DNA of 19,366 nucleotides from NCBI GenBank assembly GCA_019309815.1, contig JAFDFO010000014.1:1-19366 (forward strand), written 5' to 3'. Positions 8,041-14,982 of this stretch are shown piece after piece. The stretch comes from Deltaproteobacteria bacterium (GTDB lineage Bacteria > Desulfobacterota > Desulfobacteria > Desulfobacterales > C00003060). A model generated the notes under the pieces. That model had not been told where the DNA came from. It saw only the letters and a program-made list of their open reading frames with translations, and did no database searches. Position 1 is the stretch's first letter. Each line of letters opens with the position of its first letter. The translations under genes and the position numbers were made by a program.

Positions 8041-8214
8041 CTGGGGTGATGGAGTAAAAAAGACATGGAGTAATGGAGTGATGGAGTACTGGAGTAATGC
8101 GCTGGGAAAAACTGGCGTAAGGTCCATGGCGTAGGGCCCACGGGGGAAAGCATCTTGCCTTACGCCCTGCGCCTTGCGCCTTATGCCGTTCTTTATCCAT
8201 CACTCCATTACTCC
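8041..8214. repeat. Nested palindromic arrays of period-8 (ATGGAGTA) and period-7 (GCCTTAC) words
   Basis: Outer layer: 8-base words of type ATGGAGTA at 8041-8096 face their inverted form at 8195-8214, with 19 exact bases (GGAGTAATGGAGTGATGGA at 8068-8086). Inner layer: a 7-base word series of type GCCTTAC/GCCTTGC at 8157-8184 faces GGCGTAAGG at 8114-8122. Two unrelated word families are therefore nested in one hairpin-forming block filling the dnaE–UPF0280 gap. Confidence 0.75.
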
Positions 8215-8236
8215 CGTGTTTCCTCCCTGGATGTCC

Positions 8237-11200
8237 TTATTTTTGAACCGTGGTTTCAACCGCGGGATAACCCAAGAACTCGTCGACCGCTTTGGTCAAG
8301 TCTTGGCTCGCTTTCACCCTGATGCTATCGGACAGTGCGATGACTGTGTCAGTCCTTTGGGGCATAAGGAGATGGAGAAAGGTATTGGAGGACCCCTTGT
8401 GCTGCTTCAAGATTTCAAGGAGCTTCTGGAGGCTTCCCTTGTCAAGGCTGGTTATATCAAGGTTCAGATGGACGCTTGCGGTCAATGTTTCCTCGGCCTT
8501 GTCAATTGGAACAACGTTATCTGCGAGTATTTTGGTGGATTGTTCGTCTCTGGTCACGCGACCCTCAACGATAATGGCTGAGTCTTTCTCCACCAACTCG
8601 GATACCGAGGAATAGAGCGAAGCGAAAATGGTGACCTCTGCAAGACCGCTCAGGTCCTCAAGGGTGACAAAGGCCATGACCTCTCCCTTTCGGTCATTGT
8701 AGAGCTTGTAATCCCGCACAATGCCGCCAATGCGTACAACGCGACCCTCTGAAATGTCCGGAAGCTTCTCCGTGTTCGCATTAGCGAATTTGTTCAGTAT
8801 CTCCTCATACCTGGCAAGAGGGTGTCCGGTTATGAAAAAACCGAGGGATTCCTTCTCGTAGTTCAAGAGCTCACTCTCATTCCATTCTGCTATTTCTGGG
8901 AATGGGGGATAGATCGCCTCATGACTGTCCACGGCCATAGCTTCAAAAAGGTTGTATTGGCCGTTTATGCGATCCTTCTGAACCCTTTGTCCGATTTCCA
9001 AAGCATCGTCGAGAACGGACATCACCTGGGAGCGTTTCACCCCCATTGAGTCAAAAGCCCCAGCTTTGATCAGGCTCTCAACAACGCGTCGATTCACCTT
9101 TCTATGAGGTACCCGTTCGCAAAAATCGAACAATGACGTAAAGGGGCCATCCTGGTTGCGAACCGCAAGCACCAACTCAACGGCCCCCTGCCCAACATTC
9201 TTGACCGCAGCCAAGCCGAAGCGAATGCTGTCTTCAACCACGGAAAAATTCATCCCGCTTTCGTTGATATCGGGGGGAAGCACTTCTATGTCCTGGCTAC
9301 GACACTCGGCAATGTACTTGACCACGTCTTCGCTCGAGCCCATCTCGCTCGTGAGCAGGGCAGCCAAGAGCTCGACCGGAAAGTGAGCCTTCAGATAGGC
9401 GGTCTGAAAGGCGATCATGGCATAGGCAGCGCTGTGGGCCTTGTTAAAACCATAACGCCCGAATGTCTCCATCTGGTCAAAAACCCGTTCCGCTTTTTCG
9501 TTGTCGAGTCCTTTCTTCTTCGCCCTTGACACAAACCGCTCCCGTTCTTGCGCCATGATCTCACCGATCTTCTTGCCCATGGCTTGTCTCAGGATGTCCG
9601 CCTCAGCCATGCTATAGTCAGCCAGCACACTGGCAATATTCATGACCTGTTCCTGATACACAATGACCCCATAAGTGTCTTTCAGAATGGCTTCGAGCTC
9701 CGGGAGCAGATAGGTGACGGGAACACGACCATTTTTTCTCTCAACGAACTCATCATGCATGCCACTGTCTAATGGCCCTGGACGATAAAGTGCTACTAAC
9801 GCAATGATGTCTTCAAAACAGGCCGGCTTAAGGCGCAACAAGAGATCTTTCATCCCAGAGCTTTCCAGCTGAAACACCCCGGTAGTCTGCGCCGAGCATA
9901 GGAGTTGAAAAGTCTCTTTGTCCGTCAGATCCAAATGGGCCAAGTCCGGTGCCGTGCCGCCTTTCTTCCGTATGAGCTCGCACGTTTCCTTCATCACAGT
10001 GAGATTGCGAAGTCCCAGCAGGTCGAACTTGGTTAATCCAATCTTCTCCACAGCTTTCATGTCATACTGGGTGACAACCTCCCCCTTCTTACCCCTAGCC
10101 AGGGGCAAATATTCAACCAGTGGATGATCCGAAATGACCACGCCTGCTGCATGCGTCGAGGCGTGTCTGGGCAATCCCTCCAAAGCCCGTGCTACGGAAA
10201 AAAGTTCTGCGATATCCGACTTTTCCTCGGCCATGTTCTGCAGCTTGGGCTCCTGAGAAATGGCCTTATCGAGACTGATACCGAGTCCCTCAGGTATCAT
10301 CTTGGCAATTTTGTCAACTTCTCTAAGGGGGATGTCGAGCGCCCTTCCCACATCTCTTATGACCGCCCTTGCCTGCATTTTGCCAAACGTGATGATCTGA
10401 GCCACATAGTCCGGGCCGCCATATTTTTCCACCACGTATTTGAACACCGTCTCACGACCGTCTATGCAGAAATCGACATCGATGTCCGGAAGGCTTTTGC
10501 GCGCCGGATTCAAAAATCGTTCAAATATCAAGCCGTATTCAATAGGATCCAAGTCCGTGATTCTCAGGGAATAGGCAACCAGGCTTCCGGCTGCAGAGCC
10601 CCGGCCCGGGCCCACTGGAATACTGGACTCTTTGGCAAAGCGAACAAAATCCGCAACCACGAGGAAATAACTGGAATAGCCCATGCCCTTGATCACATCC
10701 AACTCCCGGTCAAGGCGCTCATAGTAATGCCGGGTATCCTCAGTTGAGAAATCGGAATTCCTAGCACGAATCTCCTGCAATCGCACTTCCAACCCTTTTC
10801 TGGCCTCCGTTTCCAAAAACGCATTCACATCAGAGACCTTGCTCTCCTTTGAGCCCGGGTCTCCAGGATGCACATGAGACTCGAAGCGAAACCGGGGAAA
10901 GTGGTGGGAGCCGAAGTCAATCTCCAGGTTGCACCGATTGCCTATTTCAACCGAACGTTCCACGGCGCCGGGATAGTCGTTGAAATCTCGCTTCATTTCT
11001 TCGGGAGGCTTGAAGTAAAGCTGATCGGTTCTGAATTTCAGGCGATTTGTGTCTTGGACGGATTTCCCGGTTTGCACGCACAGCAGGACATCGTGAGCGC
11101 GGGCATCCTCTGGATCCAGATAGTGGCAATCATTCGTCGCCACCAATGGAATTGAGAGGTCATGACCCATTTCGCGCAACGCTCGGTTCACAGTTTCCTG

Positions 11201-11752
11201 GACTTCAATACCGTTGCTTTGAACCTCCAAGTAGAAATTCCCCTCGCCAAAAATGGCCTCATAGCTACGGGCAGCCTCAGCAGCCTTCTCCAGGCGACCT
11301 GCCTGAATCAACCGCGGGACCTCACCATGCAAGCAGCCACTCAGGGCAATGAGGCCTTTGCTATGCTCGGCAAGAATTGCTTTGTCCACTCTCGATTTGT
11401 AGTAGAAACCTTCCAGATGGGCGGCAGTAACCAGTTGACACAGATTCCGATATCCCTCCTGGTTTCTTGCCAGGAGGGTCATATGAAACATGCCCCTCTT
11501 ATCACCAGGCGTCTTATCGAATCGGCTTCCGGGGGCTATGTAGACTTCGCATCCAATGATCGGCTTGATACCGGCGCTGTATGCCTTTTGGTAGAAGTCA
11601 ATAACACCGTACATGGTGCCGTGATCGGTAATGGCAACGGAGTTCATGTTGTGGGAAGCCGCCCGCTTCAGAAGTGGCTCGACGCGGATTGCTCCATCAA
11701 GGAGGCTGTACTGTGTGTGGACGTGGAGGTGGACAAAACTTGCGGACGGCAT
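8237..11752 (-). CDS. dnaE: DNA polymerase III subunit alpha (DnaE, PHP domain apparently intact)
   Basis: Catalytic subunit of the replicative polymerase, 1171 aa, normal for DnaE1. The N-terminal PHP domain starts FVHLHVHTQYS (His8, 10, 12), with ITDHG (Asp43, His44), GCEVYI (Glu69), MFHMTLL (His90), SGC (Cys140) and NDCH (Asp208, His210). The acidic polymerase site is PDIDVDF (422-428), plus KFD (Asp577). A beta-clamp motif QYNLF lies at 932-936, and an OB-fold segment at about 1005-1080. The metal-binding residues seen in Thermus-type PHP domains all appear present, unlike the degenerate E. coli domain, so the subunit may proofread itself; this is inference. The ATG overlaps the guaB stop as TAATG, and only a weak AGAG precedes it, so translation is likely coupled to guaB. 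The stop lies 23 bases from a palindromic array. Confidence 0.98.
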   Translation of the reverse strand: MPSASFVHLHVHTQYSLLDGAIRVEPLLKRAASHNMNSVAITDHGTMYGVIDFYQKAYSAGIKPIIGCEVYIAPGSRFDKTPGDKRGMFHMTLLARNQEGYRNLCQLVTAAHLEGFYYKSRVDKAILAEHSKGLIALSGCLHGEVPRLIQAGRLEKAAEAARSYEAIFGEGNFYLEVQSNGIEVQETVNRALREMGHDLSIPLVATNDCHYLDPEDARAHDVLLCVQTGKSVQDTNRLKFRTDQLYFKPPEEMKRDFNDYPGAVERSVEIGNRCNLEIDFGSHHFPRFRFESHVHPGDPGSKESKVSDVNAFLETEARKGLEVRLQEIRARNSDFSTEDTRHYYERLDRELDVIKGMGYSSYFLVVADFVRFAKESSIPVGPGRGSAAGSLVAYSLRITDLDPIEYGLIFERFLNPARKSLPDIDVDFCIDGRETVFKYVVEKYGGPDYVAQIITFGKMQARAVIRDVGRALDIPLREVDKIAKMIPEGLGISLDKAISQEPKLQNMAEEKSDIAELFSVARALEGLPRHASTHAAGVVISDHPLVEYLPLARGKKGEVVTQYDMKAVEKIGLTKFDLLGLRNLTVMKETCELIRKKGGTAPDLAHLDLTDKETFQLLCSAQTTGVFQLESSGMKDLLLRLKPACFEDIIALVALYRPGPLDSGMHDEFVERKNGRVPVTYLLPELEAILKDTYGVIVYQEQVMNIASVLADYSMAEADILRQAMGKKIGEIMAQERERFVSRAKKKGLDNEKAERVFDQMETFGRYGFNKAHSAAYAMIAFQTAYLKAHFPVELLAALLTSEMGSSEDVVKYIAECRSQDIEVLPPDINESGMNFSVVEDSIRFGLAAVKNVGQGAVELVLAVRNQDGPFTSLFDFCERVPHRKVNRRVVESLIKAGAFDSMGVKRSQVMSVLDDALEIGQRVQKDRINGQYNLFEAMAVDSHEAIYPPFPEIAEWNESELLNYEKESLGFFITGHPLARYEEILNKFANANTEKLPDISEGRVVRIGGIVRDYKLYNDRKGEVMAFVTLEDLSGLAEVTIFASLYSSVSELVEKDSAIIVEGRVTRDEQSTKILADNVVPIDKAEETLTASVHLNLDITSLDKGSLQKLLEILKQHKGSSNTFLHLLMPQRTDTVIALSDSIRVKASQDLTKAVDEFLGYPAVETTVQK

Positions 11753-13215
11753 TACTCTAACCGATAGTTCGGAGCTTCCTTGGTGATGATCACGTCATGT
11801 ACATGACTCTCACGGAGGCCGGCTGAAGTAACGCGAACAAATCGGGCTTTTTCCCACAATTCCTCGATGGTACGGCAGCCTACGTAGCCCATGCCGGCCT
11901 TAAGACCACCAACGAGCTGAAAGACAGATGCGGAGAGCGTCCCTTTATAAGGAACCCTGCCAACGATTCCTTCGGGAACCAGCTTGGCATCCTCGGCAAG
12001 GTCTTCTTGATAGTATCTGTCTTTTGCTCCTTTCTTCATGGCTTCCAAAGATCCCATGCCTCGATATACCTTATAGGTCCGCCCCTGAAATAGAATAGTC
12101 TCGCCCGGACTTTCGTCGGTACCGGCAAAGAGACTCCCAATCATCACGACATGGGCACCCACGGCAATTGCCTTGGTAAGGTCACCTGAGAACTTAATCC
12201 CCCCATCGGCAATCATGGGAACTCCGGTTTCTTCACTTACAGGCTTACAGTTCATGATAGCAGTGATCTGGGGAACTCCGGCCCCGGCTATGATCCGTGT
12301 GGTACAAATGGAACCCGGCCCAACACCGATCTTTACGCCGTCCGCACCGGCTTTGACTATCGATTCAGCCCCTTCCGCGGTGGCCACATTGCCTGCAATC
12401 AACTCAATATCCTTGAACGTGCCTTTCAACTGCTCAACCGCTCTCAAAACGCCGAAGCTGTGGCCATGAGAGGTATCTATGAGAATGACATCAGCTCCAG
12501 CCTCGAGGAGCGCTTGCGTGCGTTCTTCCATGTCAGAGGCAATTCCCACCGCAGCACCGACCCTGAGCCTGCCCAGGCGGTCTTTGCAGGCCCTTGGATA
12601 TTTCTTGATCTTCTCAATATCCTTGATTGTAATGAGCCCCGTCAAGCGGCCATTGTCGTCCACAACCAGGAGCTTTTCGATGCGATGCTCATGCAGCAGA
12701 CTCTTGGAATGCTCGAGTGTGATCCCTTCGGGAACCGTGACCAAGTTATCCTTGGTCATAATCTCATAAACCTTTTTGTTCAGATCTGTTTCAAACCTGA
12801 GATCCCGGTTTGTGACAATCCCTACCAGCCGATCTCCCTGGACCACTGGAACACCTGAGATGCGATACTGTTCCATGAGCGTGAGGACCTCGCGAATCGG
12901 CTTTTCGGGATCAATGGTCAAAGGGTCCACAATCATACCACTCTCAGACTTCTTGACCTTGTCCACTTCCTGGACCTGACTATCTACACTCATGTTCCGA
13001 TGAATAATCCCCATACCCCCTTCCCTGGCCAGACTGATCGAGGTCTGAGCCTCGGTCACCGTATCCATGGCAGCGCTTATGATCGGGACATTGAGTGAGA
13101 TTTCTTTGGTCAGGCGGGTTCGCACATCCACGTCCCGCGGCAGGACCTCCGAATAGGCAGGCACAAGCAAGACATCGTCAAATGTCAGGCCTTCCTGAAT
13201 GACTGGCTGTTGCAT
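11752..13215 (-). CDS. guaB: IMP dehydrogenase
   Basis: Oxidises IMP to XMP with NAD+, the committed step of guanine nucleotide synthesis; cytosolic tetramer. At 487 aa it has the usual length. The TIM barrel begins GLTFDDVLLVPAYS. Two CBS domains interrupt it (about 96-145 and 153-205). The catalytic loop is GVGPGSICTTR with Cys304, preceded by GNVATAEGA, which contacts substrate. The flap region carries MGSLEAMKKGAKDRYYQ and, later, EGIVGRVPYKG with the catalytic arginine. The start has AGGAG nine bases upstream. It is the first gene of a two-gene unit with dnaE, overlapping by one base (TAATG). A MITE-like element ends 25 bases upstream of the start codon. Usual partner guaA is not here. 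Confidence 0.98.
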   Translation of the reverse strand: MQQPVIQEGLTFDDVLLVPAYSEVLPRDVDVRTRLTKEISLNVPIISAAMDTVTEAQTSISLAREGGMGIIHRNMSVDSQVQEVDKVKKSESGMIVDPLTIDPEKPIREVLTLMEQYRISGVPVVQGDRLVGIVTNRDLRFETDLNKKVYEIMTKDNLVTVPEGITLEHSKSLLHEHRIEKLLVVDDNGRLTGLITIKDIEKIKKYPRACKDRLGRLRVGAAVGIASDMEERTQALLEAGADVILIDTSHGHSFGVLRAVEQLKGTFKDIELIAGNVATAEGAESIVKAGADGVKIGVGPGSICTTRIIAGAGVPQITAIMNCKPVSEETGVPMIADGGIKFSGDLTKAIAVGAHVVMIGSLFAGTDESPGETILFQGRTYKVYRGMGSLEAMKKGAKDRYYQEDLAEDAKLVPEGIVGRVPYKGTLSASVFQLVGGLKAGMGYVGCRTIEELWEKARFVRVTSAGLRESHVHDVIITKEAPNYRLE

Positions 13216-13240
13216 GGGAGTGTTCTCCTGTCTCTCTTGT

Positions 13241-13387
13241 TAGAATACATCTCAAAAATGCGTCTAAGGCCCCATTGCGGTGTTGCAGGTCGGCTTAAAG
13301 TGCTCACATACTACCGTGTATGCTGCGCTTTTTCGCCGCCCCGCGCCTTGCCCTGAGGCCTGATCCACGTTTTTGAAATGGATTCTA
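13241..13387. mobile_element. MITE-like element, TAGAA/TCAAAAA family, copy 2
   Basis: The terminal 20 bases at 13241-13260 and the complement of 13368-13387 match at 17 positions; consensus TAGAAT.CAT.TCAAAAA.G. AGGCC recurs further inside on both sides. A smaller hairpin (CATAC...GTATG) sits in the centre. The element begins and ends with TA. It shares its terminus with the element at 6767-6963. It lies in the guaB leader. The whole 13216-13811 gap (about 600 bases) has no gene: it holds this element, a palindrome at 13482-13621 and word arrays. Confidence 0.6.
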
Positions 13388-13396
13388 GAGTCTGGA

Positions 13397-13425
13397 TGAA
13401 TAACAGATGGCCCCTTTTTTGGCAA
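13397..13425 (-). promoter_or_regulatory. guaB: Possible sigma-70 promoter for guaB–dnaE
   Basis: On the minus strand TTGCCA (13425-13420) is followed after 17 bases by TATTCA (13402-13397). The -35 matches consensus at five of six positions and the -10 is weak. If used, the transcript would carry the MITE-like element in its roughly 175-base leader. Pattern match only. Confidence 0.3.
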
Positions 13426-13481
13426 ATCATTTATTGAGGCCTCCAGCAGTCCCCTGAGCCGGTTGAGCCCGTTTTCTTCTC

Positions 13482-13621
13482 GTCATCTCGACCGCAGGGA
13501 GAGATCCTATGAGTCCCTGATTGCCTGAGGCTAAGATTTCTCCCTGGCCCAGACCTGGATTGCCGGCTTGACAGCTCATAACCGGCACCGCGCCAGGGGG
13601 GGGCGCTTCGCTCGAAATGAC
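13482..13621. repeat. Degenerate interspersed palindrome (GTCATCTCGACC ... TCGAAATGAC)
   Basis: The left arm at 13482-13506 contains GTCATCTCGA and AGGGAGAGATC. Their inverted forms occur as TCGAAATGAC at 13612-13621 (9 of 10 match) and GATTTCTCCCT at 13535-13545. The two right-hand pieces are separated by about 65 bases, as if the right arm had been split. A small hairpin (TGCCGG...CCGGCA) lies in that insert. It looks like a widespread intergenic palindrome (GTCATTTCGACC type). Confidence 0.5.
13542..13558 (+). repeat. 17-bp direct repeat, copy 1 (other at 14584-14600)
   Basis: CCCTGGCCCAGACCTGG occurs exactly here and at 14584-14600, on the same strand, one on each side of the YciO-family gene. 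Distance is about 1.04 kb. See the finding on the flanked island. Confidence 0.6.
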
Positions 13622-13640
13622 ATGCGGGGCAACCTGACGC

Positions 13641-13701
13641 CTTTGAGCTTTCAGCTTTCACCTTTGAGCTTCTTGCCTCCTCTTGCCCCTTGCCTATTGC
13701 C
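13641..13701. repeat. Period-7 arrays CTTTGAG/CTTTCAG then TCTTGCC-type
   Basis: Four consecutive 7-base words of type CTTTGAG, CTTTCAG or CTTTCAC fill 13641-13668. A second series ending in TTGCC follows with 7-base spacing at 13681-13701 and a related copy at 13671. The first family is the inverted form of the array at 14495-14515 on the other side of the plus-strand gene, sharing 17 exact bases. Confidence 0.7.
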
Positions 13702-13775
13702 TGCCGCGCCGAAGTCTTGACGAAGGCGGGCCCCTCGCCTTAAGAATACATTTCGCCTCTGCCGCATTGTTACTC

Positions 13776-13802
13776 TTGACAAGAGGGCCCCAAAACTATA
13801 GA
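13776..13802 (+). promoter_or_regulatory. Possible promoter of the YciO-family gene, giving a leaderless mRNA
   Basis: TTGACA at 13776-13781 and TATAGA at 13797-13802 are separated by 15 bases, a little short. The ATG at 13812 lies nine bases after the -10, so transcription would start at or within a few bases of the start codon. No Shine-Dalgarno precedes that ATG. Confidence 0.4.
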
Positions 13803-13811
13803 AGCCACGCC

Positions 13812-14420
13812 ATGCTGATAAACATCAATCCCAAGAATCCACAGCTGCGTCTGATACGAAGGGTAGCAGAGGCCTTAAAGGATGGGGCAACCATTGCCTA
13901 TCCCACGGACACCTATTACGGAATAGGCTGTGACCTTATGAATCGGAAAGCAGCCGGCAAGATTTATCGTCTCAAACGGCGAAGCCATAAGAAACCTTTT
14001 AGCTTCATCTGCAGCGATCTGAAAAACATCAGTCAGTACGCAAAGGTCTCCAACTATGCTTACAAGACGATGAAAAGACTTCTGCCCGGTCCATACACAT
14101 TTGTCCTAGAGGGTTCTAAGGCTGTGCCAAAAATGATGCTGACTGCTCAGAAGACTGCTGGTATTCGGGTACCTGATCACCCGATCTGCTTGGCCCTGGT
14201 AAGGGAGCTTGGCCATCCAATTATCTCTACGACTGCCAAGCTTTCACAAGGGGATATCCTGACTGACGCCTCAGCGATTTTCGACGCCCTCGGAGCCCAA
14301 ATTGATATTGTTATAGACGGCGGAGTCGTAGGAGGACGACCTTCAAGTGTGGTTTCTCTCATTGGGGATATTCCGGAGGTAATCCGGCAGGGACTGGGTG
14401 ATGTTAGTATTTTTGAGTGA
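13812..14420 (+). CDS. yciO: YciO/YrdC/Sua5-family protein (threonylcarbamoyl-AMP synthase-like)
   Basis: A 202 aa protein of the YrdC/Sua5 family, whose best-known members make threonylcarbamoyl-AMP for the t6A tRNA modification. It fits the YciO branch best: N-terminus INPKNPQLRLIRRVAEAL, then GATIAYPTDTYYGIGC (25-40), the basic KRRSHKKPFSFIC (55-67), PGPYTFVLEGSKAVPKMM, GIRVPDHPI, and a C-terminus ending VVSLIGDIPEVIRQGLGDV. YciO proteins are thought to differ from true TsaC in activity, so a t6A role is not certain. The frame is open upstream to 13683 but that part reads through repeats; homology starts at 13812. It is the only plus-strand gene here and lies between inverted word arrays and a 17-bp direct repeat. 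Base use looks like its neighbours. Confidence 0.93.
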   Translation: MLININPKNPQLRLIRRVAEALKDGATIAYPTDTYYGIGCDLMNRKAAGKIYRLKRRSHKKPFSFICSDLKNISQYAKVSNYAYKTMKRLLPGPYTFVLEGSKAVPKMMLTAQKTAGIRVPDHPICLALVRELGHPIISTTAKLSQGDILTDASAIFDALGAQIDIVIDGGVVGGRPSSVVSLIGDIPEVIRQGLGDVSIFE

Positions 14421-14421
14421 A

Positions 14422-14515
14422 GGACCTGGAATGCGGAATTCGGAATGGGGAACAGGTCCAATGCTGAATGCGGAGTGCGGAGTGCGGAACAAAAAAGCTG
14501 AAAGCTCAAAGCTGA
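14422..14515. repeat. Period-7 arrays of GCGGAAT/GTGCGGA and AAGCTGA words
   Basis: Directly after the plus-strand gene's stop, GGACCTG (14422-14428) and CAGGTCC (14453-14459) enclose GCGGAAT-type words. A run of 7-base words ATGCGGA/GTGCGGA fills 14461-14488. A different word, AAGCTGA/AAGCTCA, repeats three times at 14495-14515. Beyond, 14521-14559 has a looser TTTCGTG repeat. The rest of the gap to 14694 shows no gene or clear terminator. Confidence 0.7.
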
Positions 14516-14583
14516 CTACTTTTTTCGTGTTTTCATTACTTTCGTGCTTTCGTGATAATTGTTTTATCTTTTGACTTTAGGCA

Positions 14584-14600
14584 CCCTGGCCCAGACCTGG
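14584..14600 (+). repeat. 17-bp direct repeat, copy 2 (other at 13542-13558)
   Basis: Exact second copy of CCCTGGCCCAGACCTGG. Downstream sequence shares further short blocks with copy 1's flank (CCGG.CAC and GCGCCAGGG), suggesting a longer, decayed duplication. Confidence 0.6.
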
Positions 14601-14694
14601 CTTGGTATCATGGTCGGCTGAGCCGGGCACGTAACACCTATAGACTTAGCTGGTGGATCTGACTATGTTGCGCCAGGGCAGGCTTTAGCGCACT

Positions 14695-14982
14695 CTAGGC
14701 ACTTTTCTTGTTGATCCTCTTACTCAGGCTCTCAGCCGGCTTGAAATGAACAACCCAACGTTTCGGCAGGTACACTGGCGTCATAGTTTTGGGATTCCTC
14801 CCCTTTGCCGGCTTTCGCTCTTTTATCTTGAACCGACCCACGCCTCGTAAGTCGATGGTCTGCCCCTCCATCATGGCCTGTGCCATGCTTTCAAAAAAGG
14901 CATCTACTACTGTTAGCATATCCTGCTTGCTGATGCCCGGAAATGCCTTAACCAGCGTATTGACCAACTCCCGTTTAACCAT
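14695..14982 (-). CDS. ihfB: Integration host factor / HU-family DNA-binding protein, beta-like
   Basis: Small DNA-bending nucleoid protein of 95 aa. It has the two N-terminal helices, FFESMAQAMMEGQTIDLRGVGRFKIKER, and the DNA-arm signature GRNPKT (61-66) with the proline that intercalates between base pairs. The ending VVHFKPAESLSKRIN resembles IHF beta. Position supports this: IHF beta follows rpsA in many proteobacteria, and sppA lies between them in deltaproteobacteria. Met 14982 matches the family start; the frame is open to an ATG at 15006. With the former, the gene overlaps the end of sppA by 8 bases, suggesting translational coupling; the ribosome site is weak. The tail after the arm is slightly unusual (MTPVYLPKRW instead of the common TGE...). 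It could be named HU family instead. Confidence 0.88.
   Translation of the reverse strand: MVKRELVNTLVKAFPGISKQDMLTVVDAFFESMAQAMMEGQTIDLRGVGRFKIKERKPAKGRNPKTMTPVYLPKRWVVHFKPAESLSKRINKKSA

Noticed and set aside
8031..8153. N-terminal extension of the UPF0280 gene
   Set aside because: The extra 41 codons read through GGAGTAAT words; family homology starts at 8030.
13431..13661. 76 aa minus-strand frame next to guaB
   Set aside because: It translates an interspersed palindrome (HFERS...RNLSLR...ISPCGRDD), a well-known type of spurious protein from intergenic repeats.
13683..13811. N-terminal extension of the YciO-family gene
   Set aside because: Translates repeat-rich DNA and precedes the promoter-like TTGACA/TATAGA pair; homology starts at 13812.
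14422..14459. GGACCTG...CAGGTCC as a terminator for the YciO-family gene
   Set aside because: Stem of only 7 bases, a 24-base loop and no U tract. It is better described as part of the word array.
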